Below, one piece after another: positions 25,435 through 38,602 of a DNA stretch of 55,540 nucleotides (position 1 is the first letter of the stretch; every line of letters starts with the position of its first letter). The position numbers and the translations under genes are program-made. Where the stretch lies: contig NW_003149271.1 of assembly GCF_000003605.2 (NCBI RefSeq), positions 211,901 through 267,440 of the forward strand, given 5' to 3'. The stretch is from Saccoglossus kowalevskii. Taxonomy: Eukaryota; Hemichordata; Enteropneusta; Harrimaniidae. The notes under the pieces are model-generated. The model was not told the origin of the DNA, made no database searches, and was given only the letters and a program-made list of their open reading frames with translations.

Positions 25435-28400
25435 GTACGTGAGATACTTTAAAATTAATTAGAGGAACTGTGATATATTGTCAGCAAATCTTTGCTGAGA
25501 ACACACATGTCAGCAAACAATCATTACGAAATTCATGAACTATTTTCCAAGAGGTTGTCTAATAAATATGGTTTGAATTAACGTTTTCAAGCGTTGACAA
25601 TCGTGTCTGGTACGAATTTTGTATGCTTTCTGGGCGCTGGAGTCAGCACTGTGCTAATTGGTTAATTGAAAGTTCCAACGTGTTGAACTGGAAATCACAG
25701 ATGAATTGCATTAAAATAACATTATCTTAAAGTTTGAAATAAAAAGTGAATGTCCGTTAGTGCGGCATGACGTGGTTGGGAAACTTAGGGAAAGGTTGGT
25801 ATGGCGCGGTAAGGAGGGATATGGAAGTATACGGTACAGTGTGGTAGGGAGGGTATGGTATGGCGTGATGCGGTAATCCATCGAAATATTTACTTGTCAT
25901 CACACCATTGAGTCCGTTGCAGTTTCCCACATCCGTAGCATAGATTGGATTCATGTATATATGCTACCGTGTCGAGTGGTAATTTGAATGTCATATCAGT
26001 GAATACGTACACTACTTACACAGATTAAACGTGTCGTCCCCTCCCCCATTAAGTATAGTGACTCCTCAGTGCACGCACATCATACAATAGAGTGTGCATT
26101 TAATAGATGACACGCTGTCAATAATGTCAATAATCATTCAATATCCTATTATATTGTAACTATCATTTATGTTCTTTTCGTTGTGGGCATTTTACTTTCA
26201 TTTAGGGCTGTGACAATGTTACTCGCGAGTTTTATCTGCCGATTATATAACTGTATTTATTGTCATGGCAGCGCAATTGGTTTCTGCAATTATGACGTGT
26301 TTCTGTGGAATGTCAATTCGTACTATTACCCAATATGTTTATTAATTATGTTGTGGATTTCTAGTACGAAAGCCTGAAAGAAACACATAGTCAATTTCTG
26401 ACGGAGAATATTCACAAGAGCTAAGAATGACAGTGTGTTGAGCACAACAATGTATGTTTCATTACCTAAATGGACTATAAAATACGTTGCCAGGATATTG
26501 GACATGGTGCCGTAACACTTCGTCCATTTATTAAAAACGTGTTTTGTTGTGCGTCGTGTTCTTTTGTTTCTTTGCTGTGTAACACTGTTGATTACATGAA
26601 AATAGTGAAATGTGTGCAAGCAGCTCTGTACATGCAACTAACATTTTGAAATTGCTTATTCAGAAATAAGACAAAACAGCAAAAGTATCTTGAATTGTTA
26701 CAAAAATAAGGAGAGTAATATACGATATAATATTTCGCATATTGGTGATATCTAAATGTATTTGATTTGATCATGGAACTAACTTATAGTTCCATGATTT
26801 GATCAAATAATTCAATGTCTTCTTTGATTTCTATTAAAACATTAACACGCCTATTTTGTGACTGATTGGACAGTGCTTGAAATTATATGTAAAATAGTTA
26901 CGATTTGGTAAATGAAATAACTCGGAATTTAGATTAGATTTTCAATGAATTGACATTTAAAAAGTAAGATAATGTGTTCTTCGGTGTTACTTGCCGAACT
27001 TCGAACAAATGGGTGTTATTTAAAGATATCATCTTCTGAATCTATTGTTACATGCAGTAGTAAAACGTAGGAGTAGTATGCAGAAAACGTGCCACCATGG
27101 AAGTGACATCAGCGTACTTGCTTGTTAAACTGTGAAACTTACACCTGAATGTTTTGAACTCCTATCGACTCACCACAGACTTCTAAAAAACAAGATTTTA
27201 CATATAATAGGTGACGGCCTGTGAGTCACGAAATACGTAATTAGTGGCCATGGTTTGTAAAGCGATACACTTCATATAAAGTCGATCATTAGCACATGAG
27301 ATAATATAATCGTCGTAAGTTCCCAGTCGATAACAACATGTTTTAATGACAACCAAAGGGCATCCAATATGTGATTACGTCGTCGGAGTTAACTGTCAAA
27401 TCTTCTTGCTCTGATGGACACTAGGACTTTTAATGATCGGTTTGTCATTCGACCTTTATTGTTGGGATGGCAACCAAACTGCTACCCGTTCCTTTCGGTA
27501 AACAACCGTGAATTTTGACAAGTAGCGTTAAGAGCAATGCCATCACTTTCAACAGTAAAGTGTGTGATTCTCATTCGATTGAAAGATACTAACACCGTCA
27601 CATCAAGATATGCAATACAGGTGTGTCCTGTCTAAGAGTCGAAATTGAATGAGTGTATGTCATATCCACGACGATCACGTGTTAATTTAATTTGCCTTCC
27701 ATCCAGCAGGGCGAGTCCCGGTTTACCAATCTATTAGTCCAAATTGCCATGTTTCATATCCGTGGGCGGTTTGAACAATAATTGCCATTCTCTGTTAGTT
27801 AGATATCGTCAACTCTTTCTGAAGAACTGACCGCAATTAAGCTACATAAACGTGCGTACGAGCTTCCACAGGTAGATTCAAAGTGAACGCACACTGCGGG
27901 ATACAATCTAATAACACGGTTTGGCGAAAAAAAAAGTAGTAAATTCGTGAGATAATTGTCAGCTTAAATACCCACAATATAATGAGAGACTTTTTTTCCT
28001 AGCATGATTCGCTTCTAGTTATGTTTTGCTGATTGTCGCACCTAGGTGGTACAGTACAGATGTATATGAAGATCATACGTAAAGCTATGACATAACTAGC
28101 CGAGGTATGCTGTCAATTACTCAAAGTTTTCAATAGATGTATAGAGGCGATGCGAGCATCCCCGTTCATTATAATGTCAACAATATTTCTACCCCGCTAT
28201 GAAATATTCCATTTTCACCTCGCAATGTATGCGTGTCAATTAGTGTATGCCAATAAAAGTCATAAACATTAGACTAAGTGGGATTTATATCAAAATTAAC
28301 TGGCAAGTTCACACACCAAAGCACATCACAATATCATACAGTGAATACACAGAAATGATAATACAGAAAGTAGTAAATTAGACACGAACATATTATTATT

Positions 28401-30327
28401 ATTGTGAACATCAAACAACATTTCAACAATTATAATCTGAATAATATTGAATTTTAAAATCGACAGAACAAGGACACCCGCAAAGCAGGTGATATACTAT
28501 TAATTGTGCATGTCTTTGTACTTGGTTTACCTTCATAAAGCTGTTGTCGATGACACATCGCTGTAGCTTAACAGTGACTCATAAAAAAGAGATATGAGAT
28601 TTTCACCCTTGATTGGTTTATTGATCACGTTCTGTCGCACTAAATCTCAAAGCTGTATTCCCACTTTGTGTATGATTAGCAAAATATAGATGAATGTCTC
28701 AAAATATTTTTGAAAGTTCTCGAGTGATTACAACAATGAAAAGTATATTTGATTTGTTGATTCAATGTTCCAATATTTCAGGACTTGTTGATATATCAAT
28801 CGATTTTATTAATTTTCATTGCGATGACAAAATTCAGTGGGAGGTGTTCCGCATAAAGTTCAAAGTGGAAATGCATATTTAATTCATGATATTAAACTGA
28901 TATGGTCACAAGTTATTCTAAGCAGAACGGTCAATGGTGTGCGACCGTCCAATCAATTAATACCGACCGATACCCCCAAACCAATGTATGCATATACAAT
29001 GAATACAGCCTCTTCTCAAATTAACTTTGACCTATTTTAGGTCGTACATGTATCGCTGGTTTGTGTTTTTGTTTCATCGATACAAACAATGTAATGATAG
29101 AATTAAAAACAATAATTTATGAAATAAAGTTTTCAAATCGCAATTTGTTTAAAATATTATTATTCTTAATAATCTTAATTTACAAGTGGGGTTAATAATT
29201 TATCAATAATAATACTGATACCCATATTTTGAAGCAAAGGCTTGTCCACAGAATTAATCCTATATAATATGCAATATTTTAACTATTACTCATTCAAGAT
29301 TTGTCTATTGAACAGAACACCTATTGGTCGGTATGACTCTGAGCGATGAATGCAATGAAAGCAACCCTATTCAAAATACTGAAATAAATAAAATATTTAA
29401 ATATATTATACAACAAAATGAATAACATTTATCGTAGATGAAAAACTGAAAAGTTTGGGAAAATGGCATGTGTTGAACTAGTATCTATGGACGTGGTTGT
29501 GGTTGCTATAACGACATGCATATCTAATCCCATTTTCAATGTTGTTAATGTACACGTGGTTATAATCCTGTCGAATTGTTTGTGTACTGACGTATGTGTA
29601 TATGTGTCTTCCACTCTTCCATTGTGCATTGTAATATATATAATAAGAGACAATACTATCATAATGTGGAAAGGAAAAATATTTCACAGTATCTCATCAT
29701 GAATGACATTAAAACCACGTTTGACTGAAATCAGACGGTACATGTTCGCGAAATTGCTGAAAATATTCAAATTAGAATATATGACACCATAACCAAAATC
29801 TTGTTTTCATAAAACTCGGTATATTGCATAATTAATCAACGGAATATAAGAAAGAACTCTGGTATCGAAAATATTGAAAGTTTATTTGGAATTTACGACT
29901 AGCATAATAAGATCTTTTGTGATGCACGTTATTATGTTAATTGAATTAATAATAATTGGAAATGAAACACTGAAAAATACTGACTATACATTTAACAGGT
30001 AATATTGCCTATTGTATGTAAATTAGGTAATTAATATGTACAGATTTAACCCCATCGAACATATCTGTGAAATACGTCATAACATTAATGTAACACTCTT
30101 CATTGAAATCTTATGAGTGAATTTTGAGGTATCTGTGAAAAATGTAAAAAAAAAGTGGCTAACATATGCAAATTAGATATTAAGTATGCACGTATTTCAA
30201 TCATAATCTATTTATGTGTGTGGTTTACATAATAATATCAGTAGAAAAGCTGGGAACAGATTAATTATTATGACGATTTAGTAATCAAGATGTCATTTGT
30301 GTGCTCAAACAATCAGTTCAATTCCAG
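25435..30327. other. Non-coding region, possibly an intron of the candidate plus-strand gene
   Basis: Holds a GGTATGGxGxGG-like loosely repeated stretch at about 25795-25880 and the hairpin at 26.8 kb. Open frames near 28.7-29.0 kb and 29.5 kb show no domain. Confidence 0.4.
26759..26809. repeat. Near-perfect hairpin, 23-bp arms, 5-nt loop
   Basis: ATCATGGAACTA (26770-26781) and TAGTTCCATGAT (26787-26798) are exact reverse complements around the loop ACTTA. The match continues outward to TATTTGAT on both sides with three mismatches. It could form a cruciform or be the relic of a small foldback element. Confidence 0.8.
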
Positions 30328-30578
30328 TAAAGTATGCGTACATAAGTTTAGAGGGCGTGGTCGCCGAGACGCATCATGTTCGATACGGATCCCATATTAA
30401 ATACAATGCGGTTAAAATAAGGTTTGCTTACACAAATTCGAGTGACGTGACGATCACAGTTCTTGACGAATTCAGGTATTGTGGGATAAGATGTCCTGTT
30501 GATCATATTTACTACCCGTGTGCGAGCGTATCTCTAAGAGACGACCAGCCGAAGATAATGCGTGTGATATCAAACTAA
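30328..30578 (+). CDS. Candidate terminal exon of the plus-strand gene, unidentified beta-rich protein
   Basis: Acceptor TTCAATTCCAG|TA is followed by 83 in-frame codons ending in TAA, then overlapping AATAAA signals at 30585-30590. The product has alternating strands (KYAYISLEGVV, IKIRF-like segments, SSDVTITVLDEF) and a cysteine cluster CGIRCP with a further Cys in YYPCAS. Local GC and codon regularity are higher than in the flanks. Phase 1 at the acceptor fits the exon ending at 25434; the joined codon is ATA. I do not recognise a family with confidence. Confidence 0.4.
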
Positions 30579-30584
30579 ATTGAA

Positions 30585-30595
30585 AATAAAATAAA
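30585..30595 (+). terminator. Poly(A) signals after the candidate terminal exon
   Basis: AATAAA at 30585-30590 is followed directly by a second ATAAAA-type match. The pair lies 7 bp past the TAA of the candidate exon, consistent with a very short 3' UTR. Confidence 0.35.
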
Positions 30596-32156
30596 ATGAA
30601 ACTAGCACCGTGAAAAAAATTATAATATAGCGTTCTATAAAAAAAACTGCATTCGTTCGTATATTTGAAATTTCCTTTATCTGCAGTAAGCCAACCAAGC
30701 CAACAACATCGAACGCATTCTAGATTATTTGTGTCATATTTGAATACATCATCCTAGCGCGTGGCAGAAAGATAATCCTGCTACGAAACGCAAACTGTCG
30801 CATAGGCATGAATCTTGTAAATGATATTTAGGTTGTTGTTTTTTTACTCTAAATTACTACAAGCAGATGTGTATAATGAGATTATCGCGAGCGAACGGCA
30901 AAGTATGCCCTAAGGCAGTACTGGATGGCATCGATCGTCTTAATGCCAGTGTCTATACGTCAAGGTAATGTCTCATTCTTAAGTACATTAAAGTACATAG
31001 TATATGAGATAAATTACGTTTATTGCTAAAAATAAAACTTCAATAATTGTTCTACATTCTTATCAAAACAACAATCTTCTCAACTCCAGTTTAATGAATA
31101 TTTGATTATTATTATTTTTATCTAAACATTGGTTTGTTATGCTCCAAAAGATATGGACATCTCACTCATAAATTCATCGTTGTCATAAAAATGGTTTAAT
31201 TATAGTAAATTGGAATTACTGCCAAATTCATTTTTTGTTCCCACGCAACCGTATATAATGAATTCCTAGGCTACAAATAGATGTTTTTTATCATGAAGAA
31301 TTATTATATTCTACCCAAACGTATGAAAGAGAAAACACTCAAGTTAATAACAATATTCTTATACAGTACACGTCATTGAAAAAACCAAGGTTCAACAAAT
31401 AAACTAATAATCCAAATTGATTTATCCCCCAGTCATGGAGTAATAACTCACGGTCTTCAGGTTTGTTGGATGCCGAGGTAGTAATATCTAATAAGAACAA
31501 TTATACAAAAAGAAATGGTCCCGCAAGTCTGACACGTCGTTACGAAAAGGAATATGGTTCTGCGATAGAATTAGTATAAGTAAATTTAGCAGTTGCTCTT
31601 TTAGACACGTCATCCCAGAATGAAAACATTTGACAATATACGTTCATATCATTCAAACATTACAAATTGTGTTTCTTTCGAAACGCTGAATTTGTAATTA
31701 GATGCAATCAAAATATTCTACAGTTTTGATAAAGGTGACGTATAATACTAGTAAATTAGCTGATTGTTGGTGATGTTAATAGTGTCATTGGTGGCCATGG
31801 AACTAACCCGAACCATCTCCCATTGAATTGGAATTGACTTAATGTACAGAATACATGTGTAATATATAAATAATGTGGATAGCAAACTGTCTTATCTACT
31901 TCCTTTATTACTTTGCTTGAATTCAAAACCAAACCGATTGATTGGTTAATAAGTTTACGAACTTGCTTGTGTCAATGAAGGACGCAATATTATCTTCAGA
32001 AAGCAACACTTAATTAGAACTCATTTTTTCATTGTTGCTGATCCTCTGTAATTTAATGTTGTCCGCTCAGTATTAGGTGTATTGCTGGTTCGACTCCCAT
32101 GATCAGTAAAAGTAAGTACATAGTCACTGCCCACTTGCCAGGCTAGCGACATTCAG

Positions 32157-32306
32157 GATTGAGAATAAAGCGGCCCAGTCAAAAGGACGTGGAGCTGTTT
32201 TTCCTGGCCTCCGTGCACCTAAAAATAGTTGCGGATTATCGAGGATGTCTGGAACTTGCCTTCATTCTAGACCTGTTTTCTGTTTGTATACTGATCCCTG
32301 TGTTCC
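32157..32306 (+). CDS. Candidate internal exon of a small hydrophobic protein (unidentified)
   Basis: 150 nt between acceptor GCGACATTCAG|GA and donor GTTCC|GTAAGT, phase 1 on both sides. It reads LRIKRPSQKDVELFFLASV, then a hydrophobic segment (LAFILDLFSVCILIPVF) long enough to cross a membrane. It joins in phase with the exon at 33429. No upstream start exon was identified. Not recognised. Confidence 0.3.
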
Positions 32307-32790
32307 GTAAGTTCAGCCCGTTAATGGACATATCTCTAATTCCCCAATTATGTCTTGTTTTATATAGAACACCAGATTAGACGTTACTCGGCAAATGCGA
32401 CAAGACGGGCAATATGACAATCAGCCCTGGAAACCCCTGAGTTGGGATCGAATTATATACGCAACAACTAGTTATATTTGTTTCGCAATTACCTCAACCA
32501 TGTTAGTATGGAATTATTATCAGCAGGTTATTGATTTGTAATTTGCTGCAAATTTACTAAATACATCCATAGAATATCAGAATCATCGGAATATAGAGAA
32601 TGAACTGCGTTCAAGATGATAATTAAACGCCGGTTTGTGGTTGAACAGTGAAATTGCCGATGATTCTTTCGCAAATAAATTCCCATTCGAGTACATTCGT
32701 GCATTTTCTGCACACGTGTGTATCGGAATTTCATCCGCACTGCTTCGTCGCTTGTGCAGATGACTTTTTATGAGCAGCGGAAGATAGAAC

Positions 32791-32952
32791 TTAAAGGGGC
32801 ACCTCCAGTTAAGCCTAATCTCACAACAAATTTACTTTCTGGATTACAATTACAATGGATAACAAAAGATAGATTAACTTTGTAAACAACATAAACAATA
32901 GTGTCCCATGATTCTTTGGTGCAATCCCTGGGATTGAGCGGTTCCCCTTTAA
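32791..32952. mobile_element. TTAA-flanked MITE, family 3 (162 bp)
   Basis: The left end TTAAAGGGGCACC and right end GGTTCCCCTTTAA are inverted, with TTAA at both outer edges as the likely target duplication. The internal sequence differs from the other two families. It lies in the presumed intron between the candidate exons 32157-32306 and 33429-33646. TTAA duplications are typical of piggyBac-type transposition. Confidence 0.65.
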
Positions 32953-33428
32953 CAACGTTAACAATACGTATAATAGTCAACATATTTGTCTTGTATTTAG
33001 TAGGTTGCTCTACGAAAAGTGTTTACATAATGTGTGTTCTTACATTCAACGCAATGTACATGTATTATGTGAAATGGAATTACTTCTCAACCCATTTCAA
33101 ATGATGAGGAAAAGCCTTGTCGATTACATACAGTCCAGCATATACGTACTAAACTAAACTAAAACATGGAAAACTGTCTTGTGAACATCGGTAAATCATC
33201 GCAACGGGATTTTAAATTCGACCTACTCAAATTACAGGTGCGTTACCCAGGGCAGTTCGTAATCAGTAACACAGCCTTCGTTTGACGATACCCAGGTTGT
33301 CATTTATTTTGAGTGTACTTGAAATGAACCACAACAAAAGAAGGTTTAATGTAGTTATCTCCCAATCTATACTGTCTAATGTCATTTCGTTTTGACTTGA
33401 ACTCAGTATTACATACGTTGTGTTTTAG

Positions 33429-33646
33429 GAAATTATATGATCATAACTTTTGCTGCCTTAACATCAGAGTTACTATTATATATTATACCGAACGGTCTGC
33501 GATTTCACAATTTAGTTGTGTCGCTCTCATTGACTGCGTTCCTGGACTTCTGTTTGGCTCGGCAAGGTCATTACTGCGCTGTTAACATGTGCTTGCTGCC
33601 GTGTGTGTGCGTCGCGTACATTACACTCACAACATTAATAAATTGA
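33429..33646 (+). CDS. Candidate terminal exon of the hydrophobic protein
   Basis: A strong acceptor (GTTGTGTTTTAG|GA) opens a 71-codon frame to TGA. The product NYMIITFAALTSELLLYIIP plus LRFHNLVVSLSLTAFLDFC has two or three hydrophobic segments and several cysteines. AATAAA overlaps the end of the frame and a T-run/G-run follows at 33661-33687, the arrangement of a poly(A) site. A second frame (33379-33585) is open through the same bases and would need a phase-2 donor, so the frame choice rests on the 32306 donor. Confidence 0.28.
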
Positions 33647-33660
33647 TTGTCCTCTGCGTG

Positions 33661-33687
33661 TTTTTTTTTTTTTTTGGGGGGGGGGGA
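33661..33687 (+). repeat. T-run followed by G-run
   Basis: About 16 T then about 11 G. It may include the U/GU-rich downstream element of the candidate poly(A) site at about 33640; assembly error is likely in such runs. Confidence 0.85.
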
Positions 33688-34236
33688 TTATTGGTATTTG
33701 AGATAATTGTGTGACATGTTATAAATATGCGTGAATTGAAAGGGATAAATCCTGAATGTTAAAATTTCAACAGTTTTTAGCTTTTTCGATGTTTTGTTCA
33801 AATATCATTTGTATTTAGAATCGTGTTCCGGCGCTAACGAAATTTCAGAAAGATTCGCCCTAGTTACAAATCACTAAATATTTCCAGCAATTTGAGCAAA
33901 TATTTGACGTATATAATAGACTAATGACTATTTTTGACTATTTTGAGATTGGGAGATGAATATATGCAAATTTCAGGACATATTTGTGGATTCTCCCGGA
34001 TATACGGTAGTTCGGAACAATGGGAACTGTTGTTAATTCATTCGCGTAGGTAATTATTCAAAAGCGTTAGTAAATGATACACGAACAAACAATAAAATTA
34101 GAAGTCGAAACAATCGCTCACATTCGAATGTATGAAAATAATTTGATTATTATTAACATATTTGCCGCAATCTATTACGTCAAATAATAGTCATAAGTCT
34201 CAAATAGAACGTTATAAAAAAACACATAGAGAAATT

Positions 34237-34536
34237 TTAAAGGGCGGTAGTCGTCGCGCCACGCATGCGTATATGGGTCTCATATAAACAAAGATGGCGA
34301 CTTTGATTGTTGTGCAGATCAACAGTACAAACTGTGACGTTACCAAGTTTTAATTAGGTTCTTTTAAGTGATTGGAAGTTATCGAAGGAGTCACCGGCGG
34401 TAATTAGTACAAGTCGTGCCCAGGTCAAACCTCATATTTGTGATTTCTATTAGAAGAGCGCATTGGATTGTGGGAAAATCAATGTTTATTGACACAAATG
34501 TCGCACATGCGCCGCGCGACGACTAACGCCCTTTAA
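34237..34536. mobile_element. TTAA-flanked MITE, family 2, copy 1 (300 bp)
   Basis: Left end TTAAAGGGCGGTAGTCGTCG and right end CGACGACTAACGCCCTTTAA form terminal inverted repeats continuing inward to GCATGCG/CGCACATGCG. The internal sequence, including GTCACCGGCGGTAATTAGT and GCGCATTGGATTGTGGG, is shared with the copy at 42587-42878. No transposase is present. Confidence 0.85.
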
Positions 34537-37500
34537 GAGTCGCATGAAAATGTTCTGCTAAATTGCAGCGCCAATAGTCCTTCTATAAAATGACATTACG
34601 GGGTTTTCAGAGCCTGAAAAATACGTTCGTCTGAGGCATGGGACCAATGTTTCGTTTGATCCATGTTATCAACAGATTAGCCTCCAGTTGCTTCAGCCAT
34701 GGGGCTATAAATAGATTAGCTTAATGTTTCAATAGGATTGACCCTATTGCTTATTTTATCTTGGTAGATTGAATTGACATGGGATTACTTCAAGCTGGTC
34801 GTATAAGAATATTGGGAAATTATCGAAGTCTGGCTTTACTAGGTTGGAACGTCAAAACAACCGTCGTCTGAAACTTAGTGTGAAGCGACTGCTGGGTTAA
34901 CCCTCATAAACTAGAGACCGGAGTAAAAAAGAAACGCTGAAACGCAGCCCCTGTGTTGAAGGGCTGTGCTTTTCAAGAATAGTAGATCTTGAGGACATCT
35001 TCAGATTTCTGAAAATGAAAATAACTGCAAAATATCCACGTCGAATTAACGAATACACAAACAAGCATTAAGCCATCAATCATCGCGCAAACTCAGTATG
35101 ACCATAAATCGGCCTGTCGACCGATGTCTTATATTAATCAGCCCCAAAACAGCGTGTACACTACTGAATGAAATAAACGTCACACAAATCCAGATGCAAA
35201 TTTATGTTTCTCATTATGAAAAATAATTTGGATTAGTTCACAACATTACATGGACTATAGATATGACATGTTTTACTAGTTTTAGAAACAGTGCTCTTTT
35301 AATAATGTTCCGGTACAGGTTTGAGTTTCGAACGGTGAACTACATGAAGCGCTGATTGGAGTGATTGGTGATAGGAGTCTGGTCAATATATTATTAGTAT
35401 GTGAGCAATACAGTAATGAGCACATCTGGTGTCGACTTTTGACAGTGGTGAACAAGACACACATACGTTGTGTAACACAAAACTAGTTATGCTGGCAAGT
35501 GGATGGATAAATCAGTTGAAATCACTCGGGCAAGAATCGGAGAATAAATTCAATACCTAACAAGAAACACCCGCTATGGCTCGCCGGTGGCAACCAAATC
35601 GTGCCCGTTAGTGTTGCGTCAAGTATAATAATGCTTTTCCAAGTTCATATACTAAAATGATTATATATTCAAATAAGTGACAAAAAGTCCTCTAATAAAA
35701 CAGAACGTATTCTCCCTATTCAGGGTCATAGTTCTGAGAATCTAAGTGAATAATTTATTCGCGGAATCTATAATCGACGAAGCTATGATTTGTTCAATAT
35801 ATATGCATCATGCTATTTGATAAGTTGATGAATATTACATCTAAATGAATACAAATAGTAGAAGAATCGTGTTACTAAAACATCTTCATAAAACAGTAAA
35901 AGGGAGTACAGAAACTGGGTCACGATACGGGATTGCCTGAGTCGGTGACTATGTCTTATCTACTCGAATTTTTTTGAGATAGTAATAAGAGAAAAACGAG
36001 TTAAAAATTTATCTGTGATATCAGACATTCTTTAAAAGTTACTGCGCATGTTTCTATTACAACCGTCAACGTATATATTTTCTGAAAGTTTAGATATACA
36101 TGTACTAGTAGACGAATACGGTAGTGCATATGCCATACCAATGTTTGTCTAAGCGATTACCTGCCGGTGATTTTCGCCATTGTGACCATTCCGACTATTG
36201 AAAACACAGTTTTAAAACATTCATTCCCCATGACGTACGAGTGAGCTATGAATTGTACAGGATATTCGCGACGATGTAGGCTAGAAGATTATGTTTCAGT
36301 TTATTTTTATCCTTGTTTCAATTTATCATTTTTTCGAGCTGCGGGAAATTAACTACAGACATGCTACCGTCAATTCGTTATTAATGTTATATGTGACGTT
36401 AGAAAACCATGGCAATCTAAGCGTGTGTTTACTCCATGAGTGCGGCCGGCAAACCACTGATTTGTTGGCCGCAAAGAATCGGAATATAAATATATATAAG
36501 TGATTATCGAGATGACAAGAAAATACAACAAAGAATGATACAGGGCCTCCGAAAACAGACTGCATCGACGAAATGAACCAGTAAATTGAAAAAAAATAAA
36601 ATAAAAGGCGCATCTCATTTAGATGGATGCAAATGCAATGCGCTATTGAAATGAACAAGGAATTGAAACGAAATTGGACATAAAGGCAATGTGAGTTAAT
36701 TTACATGGAGATAATGCGATGCTTTCATTGGTTTATTTGGATTGTAGAATATCCGTAGAATGTAGTTACATTTCATCATGTAAATTACTATAGATTAATG
36801 TCAATAATGTTAACAGGCTGTGAACCTTAAAGGCGGTACGCAATATGTACTCCGAAAGATAGCACAATGTGGTCCTCTATGAATGGAATATATTATAATT
36901 TCGAAATTACACTTGGTCATCATTGCAATTATCTGGCACTATTTTAGTATTTAAAAAAGTATTTTTATTTACCTTAGTTTTTTTTTATATTTGACGTAGT
37001 CTATAAATCACTGAGAGGTTGTGAAGACGATGACGAAGATGATGGAGAATCGAAAGTCTGAATATTAATCTCATGTTACGATGTCACAGAGCGAGTATAA
37101 TTTTATAAATACACAACACAATTTCTGAATTTACGTTTATAATGTATGCTGAAGATGCGGCTGGGTTTAGAATGCCTGGGGTAATGAGAAAACCGCAAAC
37201 AAGATTACATTGATATAAAGCCCCGACTGACAGTGATGAATGCACTTACGGACTAGCGATCAAGTTATTTCTCGCTAATTTTATTTCCAAGATTGAGAAA
37301 ATTGGTGTAAAAATATGTTGCCGTTATCGTGACATTTAGAATACCCCCCCCCCCTATTGTGTCGTATTTATTTGCATAGAAGAAGATTTGCAAAAACTAC
37401 ATATGTTGTGATACAGTTTCAAAATATGTGCTGTCCTACCATCGTTGGAATGATTGTTTAGACCCCGCCAACTCATCCCGCGCTCATACATTGCCCTTAC

Positions 37501-37872
37501 ATAAACACCAAATATGTATCCGTACATCCCGGGTAGAGTTAACAACCGTTGCGTGCTTGAGAATTAAACAATGTCCACCGTTAGACGCCGGGGTGTTCTA
37601 ACAGCACACATATTGTGCCAACTTCTTGTTGATGATTTACTGGCTTGTTAACTGGGAGCGTAGGAACAACAAAACAACTTTTACGACCCATATTTATTAC
37701 AATTCACATAAATTATAACGTTTAGTTTTATACTCGAAAACATCGCACTTGGCCGTCAATTAATTAGTACTCTGGTTGCTAAGTTCGCATTTATAACTTC
37801 ATTGTTATGTGACACACGGACTAACTAAGACCAGAAAATAAATGAAGATGTTTGCCACTAAAATCGTAAATT
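34537..37872. other. Non-coding region
   Basis: No gene recognised. A run of C lies at about 37345-37353. Overlapping open frames on both strands near 36.3-36.65 kb look like chance. Confidence 0.45.
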
Positions 37873-38602
37873 GCATATCAATTCTATTCACCAAAAAGCA
37901 TATACTCTATGTTTATTCCTGTCCAATCCTGTACAAATACCACTGCGTCAATCACAGGCCATGTTCTTATTGTTTTATGTGTGACATTGCCATGGCAACA
38001 TAGTTACGGATAATTTTGTGTGATGTCGGAATTTTAATATTAATGTTTTTGTTTTGTTTAGGTTTTTATTCACACTTGTATGGTAATTACACGAGTAGGT
38101 AGGAAGCGTGAAATCGGATTCAGATACGATGTGTCACTACAATTAACTAGAGGAGGGCGCATATGTTTGTATGTTCGTGGTTCCTCATGTTTTTATACTA
38201 CAATAATGACTCTGCTGCTGGGATCTTACAGTTAATATAAGGCTCGCGAGTATTTTCCACTTTGAAACATCTTCATATATCAATTATGTGGAATATACCC
38301 TATGTTTATCTTCGTATCCAGATAACGAAGTCATTCATACACAAATACCACTGCGTCAATCACAATGCCATGTTTTTGTTGTTTTATGTTTTACATTACC
38401 ATAGCAACATAGTTACGGATAACTTTGTGCGATGTGGGGTATTAATATTAATGTTTTTATTTTGCTTTTTATTCACGCTAATCACTTGTATGGTAAATTA
38501 CAGGAGTAGGTAGGAAAGGTGAAATCGGATTCCGATACGATGGAGTTTGTGGATGAACTGCAAGGCGCATTAAGGCTCACGGATATTTTCCACTTTGAAA
38601 CA
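37873..38602. repeat. Tandem duplication of a roughly 0.33-0.40-kb unit
   Basis: Copy 1 spans about 37873-38271 and copy 2 about 38272-38602. Shared blocks in order include AAATACCACTGCGTCAATCA, CAACATAGTTACGGATAA, TATTAATATTAATGTTTTT, GTAGGTAGGAA and GAAATCGGATTC, and both copies end TATTTTCCACTTTGAAACAT. Copy 2 lacks roughly 90 bp found in copy 1 near 38137-38237. Divergence suggests an old duplication. Confidence 0.88.

Noticed and set aside
29429-29702. Three overlapping frames of about 70-80 codons, one hydrophobic
   Set aside because: Low-complexity Val/Ile/Thr-rich translations on both strands with no supporting signals.
32085-32096. GGTTCGACTCC, a good tRNA B-box match on the plus strand
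   Set aside because: No properly spaced A box and the T-arm does not pair, so it is not called a tRNA or SINE.
36291-36658. Overlapping frames on both strands (70, 101 and 82 codons)
   Set aside because: No splice borders, domain or coding-like codon pattern.
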